64,000 nucleotides of DNA from Kitasatospora arboriphila (GTDB lineage Bacteria > Actinomycetota > Actinomycetes > Mycobacteriales > Mycobacteriaceae): NCBI RefSeq assembly GCF_000717275.1, contig NZ_JNYV01000007.1, positions 114,727 to 178,726 on the forward strand, read 5' to 3'. Of the stretch, positions 19,712 to 29,248 are shown one piece after another; position 1 is the stretch's first letter; every line of letters starts with the position of its first letter. The notes beneath the pieces are model-generated. The model ran no database searches and was not told where the DNA came from. It saw nothing but the letters and a program-made list of their open reading frames with translations. A program made the translations under genes and the position numbers.

Positions 19712-21871
19712 ATGGCTTTTGCAGCAGAACATCCGGTCGTTGCGCACTCGGAATTTCGGCCGGTCGGGGAGATCGAGCGGTCACACGCACCTTTCCAGGT
19801 GGTCAGTGACCACAAGCCGGCCGGTGACCAGCCGACCGCGATCAAAGAACTCGAGCGGCGTCTGCGTGCCGGGGAGAAGGACGTGGTGTTGCTCGGTGCC
19901 ACCGGCACCGGTAAATCCGCGACAACGGCCTGGCTGATCGAGAAGGTGCAACGCCCGACCCTGGTGATGGCACCCAACAAGACGCTTGCCGCGCAGCTCG
20001 CCAACGAGCTGCGGGATATGTTGCCGCACAACGCAGTCGAGTACTTCGTCTCGTATTACGACTACTATCAGCCCGAGGCGTACATCGCTCAGACCGACAC
20101 CTACATCGAGAAGGACTCCTCGATCAACGACGATGTCGAGCGGTTGCGACACTCGGCCACGTTCAACCTGCTGTCGCGGCGGGATGTGGTGGTGGTGGCC
20201 TCGGTGTCGTGCATCTACGGCCTCGGCACCCCGCAGTCGTATCTCGACCGTTCGGTTCATCTGGACGTCGGCCAGGAGGTCGACCGGGATGCGTTGCTGC
20301 GGCTGCTCGTCGACGTGCAGTACACCCGCAACGACGTGAGTTTCACCCGCGGCAGCTTCCGGGTCCGCGGCGACACCGTCGAGATCATTCCCTCGTACGA
20401 GGAGCTGGCGGTGAGGATCGAGTTCTTCGGCGACGAGATCGAGGCGCTGTACTACCTGCACCCCTTGACCGGTGACGTGGTGCGTCAGGTGGAGAACCTC
20501 CGCATCTTCCCGGCCACGCACTACGTCGCGGGGCCCGACCGGATGGAGCGGGCCATCGCCTCGATCGAGGCCGAACTCGAGGAGCGGCTCGCCGAACTCG
20601 AAGGCAAGGGCAAGTTGCTCGAGGCGCAGCGCCTGCGGATGCGCACCAACTACGACGTCGAGATGATGCGGCAGGTCGGGTTCTGTTCGGGTATCGAGAA
20701 CTACTCGCGGCACATCGACGGTCGCGGCCCGGGTACCGCACCGGCAACGCTCATCGACTACTTCCCCGAGGACTTCTTGCTTGTCATCGACGAGTCGCAC
20801 GTCACGGTTCCGCAGATCGGCGCCATGTACGAGGGGGACATGTCGCGTAAACGCAACTTGGTGGACTTCGGTTTCCGTCTGCCATCGGCCGTGGACAACC
20901 GGCCACTCACGTGGAGTGAGTTCGTCGACCGGATCGGGCAGACGGTGTACCTGTCGGCCACGCCGGGCCCGTATGAGCTGGGCCAGGCGAACGGTGAGTT
21001 CGTCGAACAGGTGATCCGGCCTACCGGTCTTGTCGATCCGCAGGTGGTGGTGAAACCCACGAAGGGGCAGATCGACGACCTGGTGCATGAGATCAAGCTG
21101 CGCACCGACAAGGACGAACGCGTCCTGGTGACCACACTGACCAAGAAGATGTCCGAGGACCTCACCGACTACCTGCTGGAGCTGGGTATCCGGGTGCGGT
21201 ATCTCCACTCGGAGGTCGACACCCTTCGTCGTGTGGAACTCCTCCGGCAATTGCGCACCGGTGAATACGACGTCCTGGTCGGCATCAACCTGCTCCGCGA
21301 GGGGCTCGACCTTCCCGAGGTGTCGCTCGTGGCCATCCTCGACGCCGACAAGGAAGGGTTCCTGCGCAGCACCACCAGCCTCATCCAGACGATCGGTCGT
21401 GCGGCGCGAAACGTGTCCGGTGAAGTTCACATGTACGCCGACAAGATCACCGACTCGATGCGCAACGCCATCGACGAAACCGACCGCCGTCGCGAGAAGC
21501 AGATCGCCTACAACAAAAAGATGGGCGTCGACCCGCAGCCGCTGCGTAAGAAGATCGCCGACATCCTCGACCAGGTGTACGAGGAAGCCGAGGACAACGC
21601 GGTCGCGATCGGCGGGTCGGGGCGCAACTCGAGTCGCGGTCGCCGGGCCCAGGGCGAGCCCGGCCGCTCGTCGTCGTCTTCGGGTGTCATCGACTCGCGC
21701 GACGTCTCGGCCATGCCTCGTGCCGAGCTCGCCGACCTCATCGCGGCACTCACGGACCAGATGATGAATGCGGCGCGGGATCTGCAGTTCGAACTCGCGG
21801 GCCGATTGCGAGACGAGATCGCGGACCTCAAGAAGGAGCTGCGCGGCATGGATGCTGCCGGAATCCGCTGA
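19712..21871 (+). CDS. uvrB: Excinuclease ABC subunit B
   Basis: The damage-verification helicase of nucleotide excision repair, 719 residues. Motifs in order: Walker [14 protein letters not shown], the beta-hairpin region [35 protein letters not shown], helicase motif II as [34 protein letters not shown] and QTIGRAARN (motifs V and VI), and a C-terminal UVR segment ([28 protein letters not shown]) that contacts UvrC. The frame extends 46 codons upstream of 19712, but the conserved N-terminus [16 protein letters not shown] and the promoter position fix the ATG there. Control by DNA damage is likely via the adjacent RecA-NDp promoter. uvrA lies 14 kb downstream. Confidence 0.97.
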   Translation: MAFAAEHPVVAHSEFRPVGEIERSHAPFQVVSDHKPAGDQPTAIKELERRLRAGEKDVVLLGATGTGKSATTAWLIEKVQRPTLVMAPNKTLAAQLANELRDMLPHNAVEYFVSYYDYYQPEAYIAQTDTYIEKDSSINDDVERLRHSATFNLLSRRDVVVVASVSCIYGLGTPQSYLDRSVHLDVGQEVDRDALLRLLVDVQYTRNDVSFTRGSFRVRGDTVEIIPSYEELAVRIEFFGDEIEALYYLHPLTGDVVRQVENLRIFPATHYVAGPDRMERAIASIEAELEERLAELEGKGKLLEAQRLRMRTNYDVEMMRQVGFCSGIENYSRHIDGRGPGTAPATLIDYFPEDFLLVIDESHVTVPQIGAMYEGDMSRKRNLVDFGFRLPSAVDNRPLTWSEFVDRIGQTVYLSATPGPYELGQANGEFVEQVIRPTGLVDPQVVVKPTKGQIDDLVHEIKLRTDKDERVLVTTLTKKMSEDLTDYLLELGIRVRYLHSEVDTLRRVELLRQLRTGEYDVLVGINLLREGLDLPEVSLVAILDADKEGFLRSTTSLIQTIGRAARNVSGEVHMYADKITDSMRNAIDETDRRREKQIAYNKKMGVDPQPLRKKIADILDQVYEEAEDNAVAIGGSGRNSSRGRRAQGEPGRSSSSSGVIDSRDVSAMPRAELADLIAALTDQMMNAARDLQFELAGRLRDEIADLKKELRGMDAAGIR

Positions 21872-22068
21872 ACCCGGCCGACTGTGATCGTCATGACGAT
21901 GTGCTGTTCTGCCTGGTCAGCGGTATGTCTGACGGTCCCGTCGGCCAATACCACGTAATCGAACGGCCGTTACGGGATACCCTCTCCACGGAAGATGCCG
22001 CCCGGGGTGGCAGGGGCACGGACAATCGTCGGCGCCCGTGATCTACACAGAACATTGATGGAGGATGG

Positions 22069-22515
22069 ATGAGCGCATACCAGACCGTCGTTGTGGGAAC
22101 CGATGGTTCTGAATCGTCGATGAAGGCGGTTGAGCGGGCCGGCGCGATCAGTGGTGACAAAGCGCAACTGATCATCGCTTGCGCCTACTTTCCGACCGAC
22201 GATCGTGACGTTTCCGCAGTCTCGGATGTGCTCAAGGAAGAGGCGTACCAGGTTCACGGATCTGCGCCCACCGAAGAGATCCTGCGAACGGCGCGCGAGC
22301 GTGCGGCCAACGCCGGGGGCGGCAACATCTCCACCCGGCCCGTGGTCGGATCACCGGTCGACGCACTGCTGAACCTCGTTGCCGACAGCAAGGCCGATCT
22401 GCTTGTCGTCGGTAACAAGGGTCTGAACTCGATTGCAGGACGGCTGCTGGGTTCGGTGCCCGCCGACGTTGCGCGTAAGTCGAAGTGTGACGTCCTGATC
22501 GTTCACACGGTCTGA
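22069..22515 (+). CDS. Universal stress protein (Rv1636-like)
   Basis: A 148-residue single-domain UspA protein. The nucleotide-binding features are present: VVVGTDGSESSMKAV at the N-terminus and the C-terminal loop VVGNKGLNSIAGRLLGSVPADVARKSKCDVLIV, equivalent to the G-2x-G-9x-G(S/T) motif. The nearest M. tuberculosis gene by position, Rv1636, binds cAMP as well as ATP, so a role as a cAMP buffer is possible. GGAGG lies at 22060-22064, just before the ATG. The 197-base gap to uvrB holds no gene I can support; it may contain this gene's promoter. The 3' end overlaps the convergent helicase gene by 13 bases. Confidence 0.93.
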   Translation: MSAYQTVVVGTDGSESSMKAVERAGAISGDKAQLIIACAYFPTDDRDVSAVSDVLKEEAYQVHGSAPTEEILRTARERAANAGGGNISTRPVVGSPVDALLNLVADSKADLLVVGNKGLNSIAGRLLGSVPADVARKSKCDVLIVHTV

Positions 22516-24755
22516 GCAGGCGCCCGCAAAGGTTCGGGCAACTCGGCGTTGTGCACAATCGCCAACTGCTGAGTTGCCCGGGTCAGCGCCACGTAGAGGT
22601 CGCCCCACCCGCGTGCCGACTGGCCGACGATCATTGCCGGTTCGACCACCACCGTGCGGTCGAACTCCAATCCCTTGCACTGCGCCACGGTCAGTACCGA
22701 CAGTTCGGGTGAGTCCTCGATCTCTCCGGTCACCGCCCGGATCTGGTCCACCAGTCCGTCCGGCGCAATGATCGCTGCAATGCCGTCGAGTGATGCCGTG
22801 GCCAGTTTGGCGGCGGTGGCCGGAAGGTCGTCGACCGACGTTCGATCGAACGTCGGGGCCTTGCCGCTCGATCGGATCGAGTTCGGGGCGGCCATGTCGG
22901 GGTCGATGCGTTCGAGGATCGGCGCAGCCACCGCCATGATCTCGCTGGGCGTCCGGTAGTTCACCGTCAGGTCGTACTTACGCCAGCGCCGTGCCACGTA
23001 GGGACTGAGAACTTCGTCCCATGACGTGGTGCCCGCCGGATCTCCGGTCTGCGCAGTGTCGCCGATGACCGTCATCCAGCGGTTTGGTATGCGGCGCATG
23101 ATCATTCGCCAGGCCATTGCCGACAATTCCTGGGCCTCGTCCACGATCACGTGGCCGAAGGCCCACGTCCGGTCGTTGTAGGCTCGCTCCGCGGTTGTCA
23201 GGGCAACCCTGGTGGTCTGTCGCGCAGCGAGCTGCTCGGCGTCGATCAGGTCGTAGGCCATCAAGATCTCGGGGTCCAGCTCGTCTTCGAGGTCTTGCGG
23301 TGCCGAACCGGTCAGGATGTCGAGGGCGTCCTGTGCTTCGGACAGCTTCTGTCGCCACTGGGCTCGCTCACGTTCTTCGTCACCGTCGTCGTCGACGCCG
23401 ATGATCTCCGCGAGCTCGTCGAGCAACGGCGCGTCGGCCGCGCTGAACCCGCCGCGCTGTGTTCGCAGGATGGATTGGCGCTCGTTGTCGGACCATGTCG
23501 GGGTTGCGGAGGCAATCCGCTCGGGGGACGTCAACAGGTCCGCCAGCACCACCTGCGGTGAGAGCTGCGGCCAGAAATGCGCCAGCGCGGCATTGATGTC
23601 GGGATCGGCCCGCATCTCGTCGCGGATGTCGGCGATGTCCATGTTGCTCAGCAACTGCGATCCGTCGATCAGGCTTGCGCCGATCCGCTCGGCGTGCTGC
23701 TGCGCCAGTGAGTCGAACGCCGACCGCAGGAAGACCGATCGAGCGTGATTGTGCGGGCGCCGAGACGATCGTGCCCGGCCCCTGGCGCGCTGGATCACCT
23801 TGCTGCTGATCGTGAGTGGGTAGCCGTCGAACCTCAGCTCGATGGGCGACTTCGGCAATTCCTGCCGATCACGTACGGCCTGCCTCAGTACATCGACGAT
23901 CGCGAGGTCGCCTTTGAGAGTGGTGGCGACGGGGTTGTCGGTCAACGATGCCCGCACGCCCGGGTAGAGGTCGCCGACTGTGGACAGCAGCACGCCGCTC
24001 TCGCCGAGGGAGGGGAGCACCTGACCGATGTAGTTCAAGAAGGTGGTGTTGGGGCCCACGATGAGCACACCGCTGCGCGCGAGGGTGTCGCGGTAGGTGT
24101 AGAGCAGATACGCCGCACGGTGCAGGGCCACCGCCGTCTTCCCGGTTCCCGGTCCGCCCTGCACCACCAGGACGCCGCGGTGCGAGGCACGGATGATCTC
24201 GTCCTGCTCACGCTGAATGGTCTCGACGATGTCGGTCATGTGCCCGGTGCGAGCGGCATTCAAGGCGTTGATCAGGGCGGATTCGTTCACCACGTCGCCG
24301 TGACCGGTGGTGTCGGCATCCTCGAGTTCGGTCATGTCGAGCCGCTCGTCGTTCACGGCGGTGATCTTGCGGTTGCGGGTTCTGATGTGGCGACGGACTC
24401 GCACGTTCTCCGGAGAGGCTGGGGTGGCCAGGTAGAACGGCCGGCTCATCGGTGCGCGCCAGTCGAGCAGCAGGGTGCTGTCCTGCTCGTCGTCGTCCAG
24501 GATGCCGATACGGCCGATACGGCGAACCTCCCCGGTCTCGAGATCGAGACGACCGAAGTAGAGGTTGTGTTCGGCGGCATCGAACTTCGTCAGATCATCG
24601 GTGTAGAGGCGCTCGTAGGACTCACGCTCGGACCGGGCCTGCGGCGTTCCGCCGGTGTCGCGGAGGGCAGACGCCAACCGCGACTGGGTGTTGCGGCGCA
24701 TCCGGTCCAATCGGCCGTACACCCGGTCGAGATGACGCTGTTCAGCCTCGAACAC
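22503..24755 (-). CDS. HelD-like (UvrD/Rep superfamily 1) helicase, probable RNA polymerase recycling factor
   Basis: A 750-residue protein of the HelD/HelR group, which removes RNA polymerase from stalled complexes and can contribute to rifampicin tolerance in actinobacteria. The N-terminus is coiled-coil (EAEQRHLDRVYGRLDRMRR), followed by YFGRLDLETGEVRRIGRIGI and LLDWRAPMSRPFYLATPASP, all typical of HelD and absent from UvrD. Walker A is VVQGGPGTGKTAVALHRAAYLLY; motif II appears as HVIVDEAQELSAMAWRMI, then GDTAQTGDPAGT and LYVALTRATQQL (motif VI). The start is a GTG with GAGGAGG a few bases upstream. I did not find a rifampicin-associated element upstream. It is monocistronic and ends tail-to-tail with the stress protein gene. 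Confidence 0.88.
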   Translation of the reverse strand: MFEAEQRHLDRVYGRLDRMRRNTQSRLASALRDTGGTPQARSERESYERLYTDDLTKFDAAEHNLYFGRLDLETGEVRRIGRIGILDDDEQDSTLLLDWRAPMSRPFYLATPASPENVRVRRHIRTRNRKITAVNDERLDMTELEDADTTGHGDVVNESALINALNAARTGHMTDIVETIQREQDEIIRASHRGVLVVQGGPGTGKTAVALHRAAYLLYTYRDTLARSGVLIVGPNTTFLNYIGQVLPSLGESGVLLSTVGDLYPGVRASLTDNPVATTLKGDLAIVDVLRQAVRDRQELPKSPIELRFDGYPLTISSKVIQRARGRARSSRRPHNHARSVFLRSAFDSLAQQHAERIGASLIDGSQLLSNMDIADIRDEMRADPDINAALAHFWPQLSPQVVLADLLTSPERIASATPTWSDNERQSILRTQRGGFSAADAPLLDELAEIIGVDDDGDEERERAQWRQKLSEAQDALDILTGSAPQDLEDELDPEILMAYDLIDAEQLAARQTTRVALTTAERAYNDRTWAFGHVIVDEAQELSAMAWRMIMRRIPNRWMTVIGDTAQTGDPAGTTSWDEVLSPYVARRWRKYDLTVNYRTPSEIMAVAAPILERIDPDMAAPNSIRSSGKAPTFDRTSVDDLPATAAKLATASLDGIAAIIAPDGLVDQIRAVTGEIEDSPELSVLTVAQCKGLEFDRTVVVEPAMIVGQSARGWGDLYVALTRATQQLAIVHNAELPEPLRAPAQTV

Positions 24756-24799
24756 GATCCTCCTCGTTGTGGTGGAGCAAAAATAGTGCCAAAGGATAA

Positions 24800-24835
24800 C
24801 GCGGTGGCCCGGGAGATCGTTCCCGGACCACCGCG
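24800..24835 (-). terminator. Hairpin after ptsH
   Basis: GCGGTGG-c-CCGGGA pairs with TCCCGG-a-CCACCGC around a 6-base loop, an almost perfect 14-bp stem in the 175-base gap between ptsH and the helicase gene, both on the minus strand. It should end the PTS operon transcript. The T-tract after it is weak, so terminator function is inferred. Confidence 0.6.
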
Positions 24836-24931
24836 TCGTCAGGTGTCCATCATCGAGGGGGCCGCACCGACCGTCACAACCGGGTCGGGCGGTCGGGCGG
24901 CGAACCGAGAGTCGAGTGCGCCGCTCGCCGA

Positions 24932-25189
24932 TCAGGCGTCGAGGTCGGATGCCACCAGTTTGGCAATGGTGTCCAGTGCCGCCTGGTCTTCGCTCTCGAC
25001 GGTGACCTCGGTGCCGGCGGTGGCGCCGAGGGTCATGATGAGCAGGGCCGATCCGGCATCCACCGGTTCGCCGCCCGCAACCGAAAGAGTCACCGGGACA
25101 CCGGCTTCGGCTACTGCTTCGGCGATGACCGCGGCGGGGCGGGCGTGCAGGCCGACTGACGAACCGACTGCGACGTTGGTGCTGGGCAT
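24932..25189 (-). CDS. ptsH: Phosphocarrier protein HPr
   Basis: The 85-residue HPr passes phosphate from Enzyme I to the fructose EIIA domain. The phosphorylated histidine is His15 in GLHARPAA. Ser47, in DAGSALLIMTLGA, occupies the place of the HPr-kinase serine of Firmicutes, but most actinobacteria lack that kinase so regulation there is doubtful. The gene follows fruA by 50 bases on the same strand with GGAG a few bases before the ATG. It is the last gene of the fruR-fruK-fruA-ptsH cluster and its partner Enzyme I is encoded divergently at the far end, an arrangement known from Corynebacterium glutamicum. Confidence 0.96.
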   Translation of the reverse strand: MPSTNVAVGSSVGLHARPAAVIAEAVAEAGVPVTLSVAGGEPVDAGSALLIMTLGATAGTEVTVESEDQAALDTIAKLVASDLDA

Positions 25190-25239
25190 GATTTCTCCTT
25201 TGTTGACAATTGGTTTCGTGAGTTCTGATGTCTGGTGGA

Positions 25240-27315
25240 TCAGGCGGTGGCGAGAACCTTCGACTTCGCAGCCTGTGGCTTACGCGGCTTGATCAGCTGC
25301 TTGGCTCCGACGACACACGCGGCCGAGACCGCGGTGCCGATGGCCAGCGACAGGAAGAACCATCCGATTCCCCCGATCGCGAACGACACGAAGATACCGC
25401 CGTGCGGCGCGCTCAACGTGGCACCGGTGGCCATGATCAATCCGCCGGTGACTGCTCCGCCGGCCATCATCGAGGGGATGACACGGAGCGGGTCGGCTGC
25501 CGCAAACGGGATTGCGCCCTCGGAGATGAACGAGGCACCCAAGAGCCATGCCGCCTTTCCGTTCTCCCGTTCTGCTTCGGTGAACAAGCCGGGTCGAACC
25601 GTCGAGGCCAATGCCATCGCCAGCGGTGGAACCATGCCGGCAGCCATCACAGCAGCCATGATCTTGAGCGACGCGTCATCGGTGACCGACAGGCCGGCCA
25701 CGGCGAACGCATACGCAGCCTTGTTGACGGGGCCGCCGAGATCGAAGCACATCATCAGACCGAGGATGATCCCGAGCAGAATGGCCGAGGAACCGGAGAG
25801 CCCGTTGAGCCAGTCGGTCAATCCGTTGGTGACCGCTGCGAGGGGCTTGCCGAGCACCACAAACATCAGGACACCGACGATCAGAGAGGCGAAGAGCGGG
25901 ATGACCACCACGGGCATCAGCCCGCGCGCCCACTGGGGTACCCCGATCCGGCCGATCCACAGAGCGGCGAAGCCCGCGATCAGGCCACCGACGAGGCCAC
26001 CGATGAAACCGGCACCGACGAACACTGCGACCGCCCCGGCGGTGAAGCCGGGTGCCAGTCCGGGCCTGTCGGCTATCGCGAAGGCGATGTACCCGGCGAG
26101 CGCCGGGACCAGGAAACTGAACGCGAGCGATCCGAGTTGGAAGAGCACTGCGCCGAGGTAGGTCTTCAGTCCACCATCAGGCAGTTGTGTCAGGGAGTTG
26201 TCCAGGGTGATCTTCTCGGCGGTGTCGGTGATCTCGTAGCCCGCCAGCAGGAACCCCAGGGCGATGAGCAGACCTCCGGCGGCGACGAACGGGATCATGT
26301 AGCTCACGCCGGTCAGCAGGATCTGCCGCAGACGTGTACCCCAACCGATACCGGTGGTCGCGGATGCGCCGTCGTTGCCGGCGGCCGCGTCACCTGCCAC
26401 CTTGGCCGCAGACGGATCGAGGCTGGCTCGCAGCGCCTCTGTCACCATGGCGTCCGGCTCATTGATCGCCCGTTTGACCCCGGACGCCACCACAGGCTTG
26501 CCCGCGAATCGCTCACGGCCTTTGACGCCGACGTCCGTGGCGAAGATGACAGCCCCCGCATCGGCGATGATCTGGGCCGCAAGGGGCGTGCTGCCACTCG
26601 AACCCTGCGTTTCGACATGCACGGTCACGCCGGCCCGCTCGCCCGCGGCGACCAGGGAGTCGGCCGCCATATAGGTGTGCGCGATACCGGTCGGGCACGC
26701 CGTCACCGCGACGAGGGTCTTGTTCGGGACGTCGGAGCTGTCGGTGTCGGTCGGCTTCGTGTCGGCAGGGTCGGTGGTGGCCGCCGAAGCGGCTGGGGTC
26801 GAGGCGGCCGGCACCGTCGGACCCGGTGGTGTGGCGGGCGCGAGTACCTCCTCGACAAGAGCGACCACGTCGGTGGGGGTGGCTGCTGCTCGCAGCGATG
26901 CCACGAATGTCGGCTTGACCAAAGCGCGCGCAAGACTGGACAGCAGCTTCATGTGTTCGGAACCGGCCCCTTCGGGAGCGGCGATCAGGAACACGAGGTC
27001 GGCAGGGCCGTCCGGCGCGCCGAAATCGACTTTCGGCGACAGGCGGGCGAAACCGAGAGATGCGGTCGCGATCGACGCATCCCGGCAATGTGGGATGGCG
27101 ATGCCGCCCGGCAGGCCGGTGGCCGACTGGGATTCACGTGCCAGGGCAGCGGCTTTGAGCGCATCCACGTCGGACGTGCGGCCATCTGCTGCGAGCCGGT
27201 GGGCCAGCGCGTCGATGACAGCATCTTTGGTGGTGCCCAGATCGGCGTCGAGCGCGATCAGTTCCGGGCTGATGATCGCCGGTGCGGAACCGGCTCGGAT
27301 CGTCGGGTGGGACAT
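25240..27315 (-). CDS. fruA: Fructose PTS transporter, fused EIIA-EIIB-EIIC
   Basis: A 691-residue membrane permease that imports fructose as fructose-1-phosphate. EIIA occupies about residues 15-158 with phospho-His76 in GIAIPHCRDA; a Pro/Ala/Thr-rich linker runs over 160-197; EIIB follows with the phospho-Cys207 in VAVTACPTGIAHTYMAA and GSSGSTPL; EIIC (about 340-680) has roughly eight to ten hydrophobic segments, including MIPFVAAGGLLIALGFLL and GFIGGLVGGLIAGF, and GGPVNKAAYAFA. Domain order A-B-C is the usual actinobacterial one. It lies 31 bases after fruK and 50 before ptsH, all on the minus strand. Confidence 0.96.
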   Translation of the reverse strand: MSHPTIRAGSAPAIISPELIALDADLGTTKDAVIDALAHRLAADGRTSDVDALKAAALARESQSATGLPGGIAIPHCRDASIATASLGFARLSPKVDFGAPDGPADLVFLIAAPEGAGSEHMKLLSSLARALVKPTFVASLRAAATPTDVVALVEEVLAPATPPGPTVPAASTPAASAATTDPADTKPTDTDSSDVPNKTLVAVTACPTGIAHTYMAADSLVAAGERAGVTVHVETQGSSGSTPLAAQIIADAGAVIFATDVGVKGRERFAGKPVVASGVKRAINEPDAMVTEALRASLDPSAAKVAGDAAAGNDGASATTGIGWGTRLRQILLTGVSYMIPFVAAGGLLIALGFLLAGYEITDTAEKITLDNSLTQLPDGGLKTYLGAVLFQLGSLAFSFLVPALAGYIAFAIADRPGLAPGFTAGAVAVFVGAGFIGGLVGGLIAGFAALWIGRIGVPQWARGLMPVVVIPLFASLIVGVLMFVVLGKPLAAVTNGLTDWLNGLSGSSAILLGIILGLMMCFDLGGPVNKAAYAFAVAGLSVTDDASLKIMAAVMAAGMVPPLAMALASTVRPGLFTEAERENGKAAWLLGASFISEGAIPFAAADPLRVIPSMMAGGAVTGGLIMATGATLSAPHGGIFVSFAIGGIGWFFLSLAIGTAVSAACVVGAKQLIKPRKPQAAKSKVLATA

Positions 27316-27346
27316 GACTTTTCCTTAAGGGGTGGTGGAGCCGGGA

Positions 27347-28327
27347 TCAGTGGTTGCCGATGACCGGGTTGAGCGCGGTGACGGTCACGGCGCCGGGCTG
27401 GGTGTGGTGCGGACTCGGCAAAGCCGTTCCCGGTAGCGCTGCTGCGGCGCTGCCATACGAGACCGCCCATGCGAGGCGGTCGGCCGGTCCGGCATTTTGC
27501 AGATCGGCGAGTAGATATCCGGCCAGCGACGAATCGCCGGCTCCGACCGTGCTGCGCGGCGCGATCGGGGGAGTTGTTGCGTGCCAGGCGCCTTCGTCGT
27601 TGACGAGAACGGCTCCTGCGGCGCCCAGAGTGGCCAGCACGGCACGTGGGCCGCCGGCCTCGATCAACGATCTCGCGGCCCGGGCGGTCGGCAACGGGTC
27701 GCCGTGCTCGGCGGCGAGTTCGAGTTCGGCGCCGTCCAGCCCGGTGAGCTGACCGAGTTCGGTTGCGTTCGGTTTGATGAGATCCGGTGCGGCCGAGGGG
27801 AAGCGGGCCGCGAGGGCGAGCAGCGGTTCATCGGATGTGTCCACTGCGATCTGGGTCGGCCCCACGCGGAGCGCTGTGACGAGGTCGGCGTACCAATCGG
27901 CCGGAACACCAGGGGGTAGCGACCCGGACAACACGACCCACACGGCCGAGCCGGCCAGATCCTGCAGGCAAGCCGTCAGGGCTGCCAGCGTTTCCGGTGG
28001 CAGGGTTGCCCCTGGCTGGTTGATCTTTGTTGTCGTGCCGTCGGGTTCGGTGACCGTGAGGTTGACCCGGGCTGTTCCTGGGTGCGAGATACCGCGGTGG
28101 TCGATTCCCGCCTCGTCCACTGCCAGCAGGATCGGCTCACCGGGGTTGCCGGGCAACACTGCAATCGAGCGCTTACCTGCAGCCGTGACGACGCGCGAGA
28201 CATTGACGCCCTTACCCCCGGGATGCGAGGTCGCTGCCGATGCGCGATGTACTGCGCCGCGTAGGAGTGGTCCGGTCAGATTGATCGTGCGGTCAATGCT
28301 CGGATTGGCGGTGAGGGTGACGATCAT
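27347..28327 (-). CDS. fruK: 1-phosphofructokinase
   Basis: A PfkB-family kinase of 326 residues that converts fructose-1-phosphate from the PTS to fructose-1,6-bisphosphate. The N-terminal TLTANPSIDRTINL and the substrate loop HPGGKGVNVSRVVTAAG are typical of FruK; the second PfkB signature STVGAGDSSLAGYLLADL carries the catalytic Asp. Its ATG overlaps the end of fruR by four bases, implying coupling, and fruA follows 31 bases downstream. Fructose-1-phosphate, its substrate, is also the usual inducer of DeoR-type FruR repressors, so the gene's activity should feed back on the operon. Confidence 0.95.
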   Translation of the reverse strand: MIVTLTANPSIDRTINLTGPLLRGAVHRASAATSHPGGKGVNVSRVVTAAGKRSIAVLPGNPGEPILLAVDEAGIDHRGISHPGTARVNLTVTEPDGTTTKINQPGATLPPETLAALTACLQDLAGSAVWVVLSGSLPPGVPADWYADLVTALRVGPTQIAVDTSDEPLLALAARFPSAAPDLIKPNATELGQLTGLDGAELELAAEHGDPLPTARAARSLIEAGGPRAVLATLGAAGAVLVNDEGAWHATTPPIAPRSTVGAGDSSLAGYLLADLQNAGPADRLAWAVSYGSAAAALPGTALPSPHHTQPGAVTVTALNPVIGNH

Positions 28328-29091
28328 GCCGTCACCACCTCGACGTCGTGTGCAAGCAGTTCGGCGCGATCGGACTCGCGCAGGGCGCTGTCGGTGATCA
28401 GGACGTCGACCCTGTCGATGGGGGCGAAACTGATCAGGTCTTCTCGGCCGACCTTCGACGAATCAGCGACCACCACAACGCGGTGCGCACTGGTGACCAT
28501 CGCCCGTTTGATGGCGGCCTCATCGCTGTCGGGAGTGGAAAGACCGTGGCGCAGACTGAGTCCGTTGGTCCCGACGAAGGCGACGTCGATCCGCATCGAC
28601 GCCAGCGTTCGAAGCGCGTCGTCGCCGACCACTGCCTGGGTGATCCCGCGGACACGTCCACCGAGCAGATGCAGGCGTGACCCACCGAGGCCTCCCACTC
28701 GGGCCGCGACCGGGATGGAGTTGGTGACGATGACGAGGTCCATGTCGGCGGGGAGGTGAGCAGCGACTCGGGCCGTGGTCGTCCCGGCGTCGAGCAGGAT
28801 ACTGCCGCCGACCGGGGGTAGCTGGTCAACGGCCGCCTTCCCGATGCGATCCTTCTCGCCGGATCGACTGTGCTCGCGTTCGGCCGTGCCGACCTCGATG
28901 GCTGTGAGCGCGGATGCGGGTACTGCACCACCATGGACCCGTCGGATCACCCCGAGCCTGTCGAGGGCCGCCAGATCGCGACGCACCGTCTCGGTTGTGA
29001 CGCCGTACAGATCGGACAGATCAGCGACCGACATGCGGCCTTTCTGCGCGATCAGCGCGGCCATGGCCTGCTGCCGCTCCTCTGCGTACAT
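28324..29091 (-). CDS. fruR: DeoR-family transcriptional regulator of the fructose PTS
   Basis: A 255-residue regulator. The N-terminal DeoR helix-turn-helix runs MSVADLSDLYGVTTETVRRDLAALDRLGVIRRVHGGA, and the C-terminal sugar-phosphate-binding DeoRC domain has LLDAGTTT, VTNSIPVA, LLGGRVRG and FVGTNGLS. The frame is open nine codons further upstream, but GGAGGG at 29095-29100 four bases before the ATG at 29091 fixes that start. It is the first gene of the minus-strand operon and divergent from ptsI, so a site between them could control both; three phased repeats there are candidates. Named by context as FruR; direct evidence of the effector is lacking. Confidence 0.9.
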   Translation of the reverse strand: MYAEERQQAMAALIAQKGRMSVADLSDLYGVTTETVRRDLAALDRLGVIRRVHGGAVPASALTAIEVGTAEREHSRSGEKDRIGKAAVDQLPPVGGSILLDAGTTTARVAAHLPADMDLVIVTNSIPVAARVGGLGGSRLHLLGGRVRGITQAVVGDDALRTLASMRIDVAFVGTNGLSLRHGLSTPDSDEAAIKRAMVTSAHRVVVVADSSKVGREDLISFAPIDRVDVLITDSALRESDRAELLAHDVEVVTA

Positions 29092-29123
29092 CTGCCCTCC
29101 ATGTGGGTTACGTTGCAAGTTGG

Positions 29124-29165
29124 TGTTGCTTTATGTTGTTTTATGCCCGATCGTATTGCTTTGTC
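29124..29165. promoter_or_regulatory. Phased direct repeats between fruR and ptsI, candidate FruR operator
   Basis: Three near-identical AT-rich 12-mers lie at 29124 (TGTTGCTTTATG), 29134 (TGTTGTTTTATG) and 29154 (TATTGCTTTGTC), spaced 10 and 20 bases apart, that is one and two helical turns. They sit in the 157-base divergent gap and are the most AT-rich stretch nearby. DeoR-family proteins often bind such helically phased direct repeats. A -10-like TAATCT at 29178 follows for ptsI. Binding by FruR is inferred. Confidence 0.55.
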
Positions 29166-29248
29166 AAGGATTTTGAGTAATCTGAATCACATCGAGTCGG
29201 GTTGGTGACGTAGACGCGAAAGCCCGCAGACTTGTCAGAGGAGGACGG

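Noticed and set aside
22018..22068. Possible riboswitch before the universal stress protein
   Set aside because: GC-rich stems can be drawn but no known riboswitch consensus is matched by eye.
25235..27363. Long plus-strand open frames opposite fruA (up to 711 codons)
   Set aside because: They are antisense shadows produced by GC-rich codon use; composition is low-complexity and no domain is visible, while the minus-strand frame is a full EIIABC.
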